From assembly GCA_031769625.1 (NCBI GenBank), contig JAUIMM010001412.1, positions 310,001 through 374,000 on the forward strand: a stretch of 64,000 nucleotides of DNA, written 5' to 3'. The DNA is from Taudactylus pleione. Taxonomy: Eukaryota; Chordata; Amphibia; Anura; Myobatrachidae. Below the pieces are notes generated by a model. That model was not told the DNA's origin. It worked only from the letters and a program-made list of their open reading frames with translations, and searched no databases. The translations under genes and the position numbers were made by a program. Positions 60,816 to 64,000 of this stretch are shown in pieces (positions within the stretch are counted from its first letter, which is position 1; each line of letters begins with the position of its first letter).

Positions 60816-61708
60816 CAGTGGCCTGTGAGATCCACTTATCTAATTCTGTAACAAAGAGAACCTCTCCAGTGAAAGGAAGAGCTTCTACTGCCCTTTTGGA
60901 TTCTGCATCTGCTTGCCATTGTCTAAGCCAAATTGGCTCTTCTGGCTGAGATAGCCAAGGCTGAGGATCTAGCCGAAAGACTACAAACCTCTTTTGCAGC
61001 TTCCCCCAGGAAAGATGCTGATTCTGCATTTTGATCAGCCAGCTGAATGAGCTCTTCTGTTTGTACTACAGCCCTAAGGCCCTTTAAAAGTTGGTTATCC
61101 CAAGCCTCCACCACCTTATTTACCCAACAGCTAACTAAGGCTGGGCGAAGGGATACCCCTGTCACTGTAAACATAGATTTTAATGTGGTCTCCAACTTTC
61201 TGTCAGAGGATTCCTTTAGGGAAACTGCACCTGGTACCGGTAATACCGTCGCTTTTGAAAGACGGGACACAGAGGGGTCCACTGCTGGAGGAGTCTCACA
61301 TACTTTCCTGCTCTCCGTAGGAAATGGATAATAAGATAAAAGCTTCCTCGATATTTGGAATTTTTTATCACAGTGTTTCCATGTTGAGGTCAGGATATCT
61401 TCCAATTCCTCAGATGCTGGAAAAGTGGCCACCTGTCTTTGTCTTTTACTAAAGATAGACGGTCTAGCTGCCACTTCGAAGTCCTCCACATGTAGTACCT
61501 GGCATACTGCAGTGATCAATGTTTCTACACCCTGTGTAGCAGGCTCTGATTCATCTAGGATCAGAGTTTCCTCTGGTTCCTGAACCTCGCCTTCCTCAGG
61601 CTCCTGTATATCCTCCTCCTCTGATTCATCCCATGTGAAGGGATTTTGAATCAGTCTTCTATTAGGGATATTAGAGGATGTTGAGGCTGCCGGTGGAACC
61701 TGAGACAT
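60610..61708 (-). pseudogene. DIRS gag-like gene, frameshifted
   Basis: It starts at 61708 (MSQVPPAASTSSN), with an acidic segment (DESEEEDIQEPEEGEVQEPE), a central region SLKESSDRKLETTLKSMFTV followed by RPALVSCWVNKVVEAWDNQL typical of DIRS gag proteins, then LSARSSALAISARRA. Near 60930 the frame shifts and continues as IWLRQWQADAESKRAVEALP, ending in an RG-rich tail (RFRGCSRGAPGFSRGSRGRG) suited to nucleic-acid binding. With the shift repaired conceptually, the length is about 360 residues. The tail overlaps the start of the RT frame, as in related elements. Confidence 0.75.
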
Positions 61709-61935
61709 TACCCTTGTGAGCCCCTCAACCGATCTGGCTCATGAGCGGGCCCAGTCTGGTTCAGAGACGGTAGCCGTCTGTGTTCTGATCACCTGTCTTT
61801 GCGAGCTGCCTCTAGCTCTGCTGACAGACCAGACATAACAGACGTTCGCTGATCAGACCATATTTGTTGCATAGTGAGTCATCGGAATTAATCTGTGAAA
61901 CACACTTATCAGATAATAGGGAAGTATTAGACTGT

Positions 61936-62515
61936 TCGTATCGACAGAAAAGAAAAAGGAATCAATTTAACTCAGGGTGCACTCAAAACCCCTGTTTCTC
62001 TAAAAGGTTATACACATTAAGGAAAAGGAGATATATGTTACTATTTCCTTTCCCGAGGGAATAGGAATTGATAGCCAAGATAATTTGCAGAAGAAATGAT
62101 CCATCCCTGTGTCTCTGCAACGGTTATGTACTGGGAAAGGAAATAGTAACATATGTCTCCTTTTCCTTAATGTGTTACAATAATAAGCAACACTGTGTTA
62201 TTTGTATATATTACTGGTGAGAAAGATTTTGTATAATAAGCCAATAGCTCCAATACAATTTGGATAATTAGCTATAAATAAATCTAGCTAAACAGCATTT
62301 ATATTCGCTACCTCCACCAGCATGTAATAAGCACCATAATAATGGTCTTTCAATGAAAAATAAGAGGTATTATTTCTAAACAGATCATTCTTTATTTAAC
62401 TTGAAACAAAAAGTTGCCAGTTGAGGCATAATAACTATGGATGTTTACACACATACATGTAAGACAGGCAACACATATACATATACATATACATATATAT
62501 ATATATATATATATC

Positions 62516-62559
<44 letters not shown>

Positions 62560-63100
62560 GAGTTAATGACCGCATGCAACCTTGTTTTTAATAATAAATT
62601 GGAAAATCTTTTTAATTCTTGTCACAATTTTTTTTCTTGTCTATCACTGTACTTTTGTGTTATATAATAATTCTATTATATTTTATTTATATTTCGCTTC
62701 AGAAGGCCCTATTTTAGGCAATGGAGTATTAATGTTTAGTTTTGAGCAATAGCTAGCATTTCATTAAGATTGATAATTGTAATAGGCAATATATAGCCTC
62801 TTTTTTGGTATATTTGTCAGCCAGAGGATCATAAATGAACTTTTTAAAGCATATCTAATAAAATGTATAATCTTTTAAAGAAACAGGGGTTTTGAGTGCA
62901 CTCTGAGTTAAATTGGTTCCTTTTCTCTCGATATGAATATACCTAGTTTTGAATCAATGGGCAGCACCTGGAGATAATAAGCACCTATGGTTTCATTATA
63001 TACTTTAATCCATATGGATAGCAGATAGATTGCCCCTATTCTCATAAGAAATATATTACAGATAGCCTGGTGCGGGATTTTCTTTTATTCTGTAATAGTT
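61936..63100. mobile_element. 1.17-kb insertion with 15-bp target-site duplication and inverted-repeat ends
   Basis: GAAGTATTAGACTGT occurs at 61921-61935 and again at 63101-63115, a perfect 15-bp direct repeat. The left end (61937-62007) and 62874-62938 are inverted copies of each other (about 70 bp, sharing CAATTTAACTCAG, GTGCACTCAAAACCCCTG and TTTCT). A second inverted pair, 62012-62054 and 62133-62175 (43 bp, one mismatch; GGAAAGGAAATAGTAACATA), lies inside. A long duplication and inverted copies fit a retroelement such as a Penelope-like element inserted in a rearranged, snap-back form. No RT is present, so the family is unproven. Confidence 0.65.
62475..62562 (+). repeat. TA/CA compound microsatellite
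   Basis: ACATATACATATACATAT leads into a long TA run interrupted once by TATCTA, then a CA run (about 62540-62560). It lies inside the 1.17-kb insertion. Confidence 0.92.
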
Positions 63101-63167
63101 GAAGTATTAGACTGTCCCTGAGTGAACTTCTCTGTACAATTTTTGTAAGAAAAAGATTTTTGTGCAG

Positions 63168-63310
63168 CCTAAAGGCCCCCGTACATCAGAGATTGATTGC
63201 TGCAATCGTGCAATTTGCAATCGATTGTGTATAAAAATCTTTCCCTTCTTCAATCGATTGCAAATTGCACGATTGCAGCAATCAATTGCTGATGTATGGG
63301 GACCTTTAGA
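63168..63310. mobile_element. Hairpin MITE, about 142 bp
   Basis: CTAAAGGCCCCCGTACATCA on the left matches, inverted, CTAAAGGTCCCCATACATCA on the right, and the arms continue with ATTGCTGCAATCGTGCAAT and TTGCAATCGATTG to a loop of about 25 nt. The arms are 58 bp with few mismatches. No clear target-site duplication. The family is unassigned. Confidence 0.85.
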
Positions 63311-63334
63311 GTTCTTGGAAGACATGCTGCTCAA

Positions 63335-63668
63335 TCACTGTCACACACACACGCACACACACACACAGACACACACGCACACACACACACACACAGACAC
63401 ACACACAGACACACAGACACACACACACGGTGACAGTACAGTGAGATCACAGATATAACACAGAGGCTGTACAGAAAAAGATAACGGGCATAGAGGGAGA
63501 TATGCTATGACCCTGTCACACACACACAGACTCACACACACACACAGACACACACACACACACACACACACACACGGTGACAGTGACAGTACAGTGAGAT
63601 CACAGATATAACACAGAGGCTGTACAGAAAAAGATAATGGGCATAGAGGGAGATATGCTATGACCCTG

Positions 63669-63753
<85 letters not shown>

Positions 63754-63852
63754 GACAGTACAGTGAGATCACAGATATAACACAGAGGCTGTACAGAAAA
63801 AGATAACGGGCATAGAGGGAGATATGCTATGACCCTGTCACACACACACAGA

Positions 63853-63909
<57 letters not shown>

Positions 63910-64000
63910 TGACAGTACAGTGAGATCACAGATATAACACAGAGGCTGTACAGAAAAAGATAACGGGCATAGAGGGAGATATGCTATGACCCTGTCACAC
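63335..64000 (+). repeat. CA-microsatellite units alternating with a conserved 90-bp segment
   Basis: A segment GGTGACAGTACAGTGAGATC to GATATGCTATGACCCTGTCA occurs at about 63429, 63575, 63750 and 63907, each time followed by a CA run of different length (about 30 to 90 bp, with CAGACACACA interruptions). It is thus a compound tandem repeat whose spacing is set by the CA runs. It continues past the window end. Confidence 0.93.

Larger units (their letters stand above)
59995..61920 (-). mobile_element. DIRS-type tyrosine-recombinase retrotransposon, truncated
   Basis: A minus-strand gag-like gene (to 60610) and the first part of a reverse transcriptase overlap in the order and style of DIRS1-like elements. 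The 3' two-thirds (rest of RT, RNase H, methyltransferase-like domain and tyrosine recombinase) are missing because the sequence stops at about 59995. No DIRS inverted terminal repeats or internal complementary region were identified. The 5' side is interrupted at 61936 by a 1.17-kb insertion. Confidence 0.8.

Noticed and set aside
63341..63929. Cys/Val-rich frames on the minus strand
   Set aside because: Translation of the GT/CA microsatellite.

Overview
The window is non-genic, repeat-dominated DNA from a eukaryote with a large genome, most likely a vertebrate and plausibly an anuran amphibian. That guess rests on the mix of PIF/Harbinger, hAT and DIRS elements, spliced transposon genes with GT-AG introns, long CA/TA microsatellites and CpG decay in the satellites. 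I see no host gene, rRNA, tRNA, CRISPR array or prokaryotic operon. Taxonomy is inference.

Layout: (1) 1-31675 is one head-to-tail array of a 130-bp satellite (about 243 monomers, with a common 128-bp variant), built of larger duplicated blocks including a tandem repeat of about 4.79 kb. (2) 31676-35127 is a decayed hAT transposon. Its minus-strand transposase keeps only N-terminal and C-terminal pieces; two internal tandem arrays (about 138 bp and 160 bp) fill the element. It lies exactly between two satellites. (3) 35128-38640 is a 54-bp satellite (about 65 units). (4) 38721-44690 is a GCTGT-rich array split by a 3.2-kb hAT-like composite at 39335-42583. That composite carries a near-perfect palindrome with two hammerhead-like cores, a 27-bp minisatellite and a small MITE. 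(5) 44691-55390 is a Harbinger remnant interrupted inside its transposase gene by a second Harbinger of 8.6 kb (45459-54063). The inner element has a dead minus-strand transposase, two different Myb/SANT-type genes on the plus strand (one with an intact four-exon reading frame) and a 1.4-kb foldback element. Two related MITEs follow. (6) 56345-57225 is a 101-bp tandem repeat; 57236-58790 has nothing I recognise; 58800-59780 is a 47-bp GC-rich minisatellite. (7) 59995-61920 is a truncated minus-strand DIRS-type retrotransposon (gag plus part of reverse transcriptase). It is followed by a 1.17-kb insertion with a 15-bp target-site duplication, a hairpin MITE, and CA-repeat-linked tandem units to the window end.

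The genes shown are all transposon genes. In Harbinger elements, a DDE transposase (nuclease) works with a separate Myb/SANT DNA-binding protein. Here the inner transposase is visibly dead, while the second Myb/SANT frame is intact through all its splice junctions. The strongest points for follow-up are the two-Myb Harbinger and its intact ORF, the nested Harbinger architecture with same-family MITEs, the palindromic hammerhead-like pair, and the possible common ancestry of the two satellites meeting at the hAT insertion.
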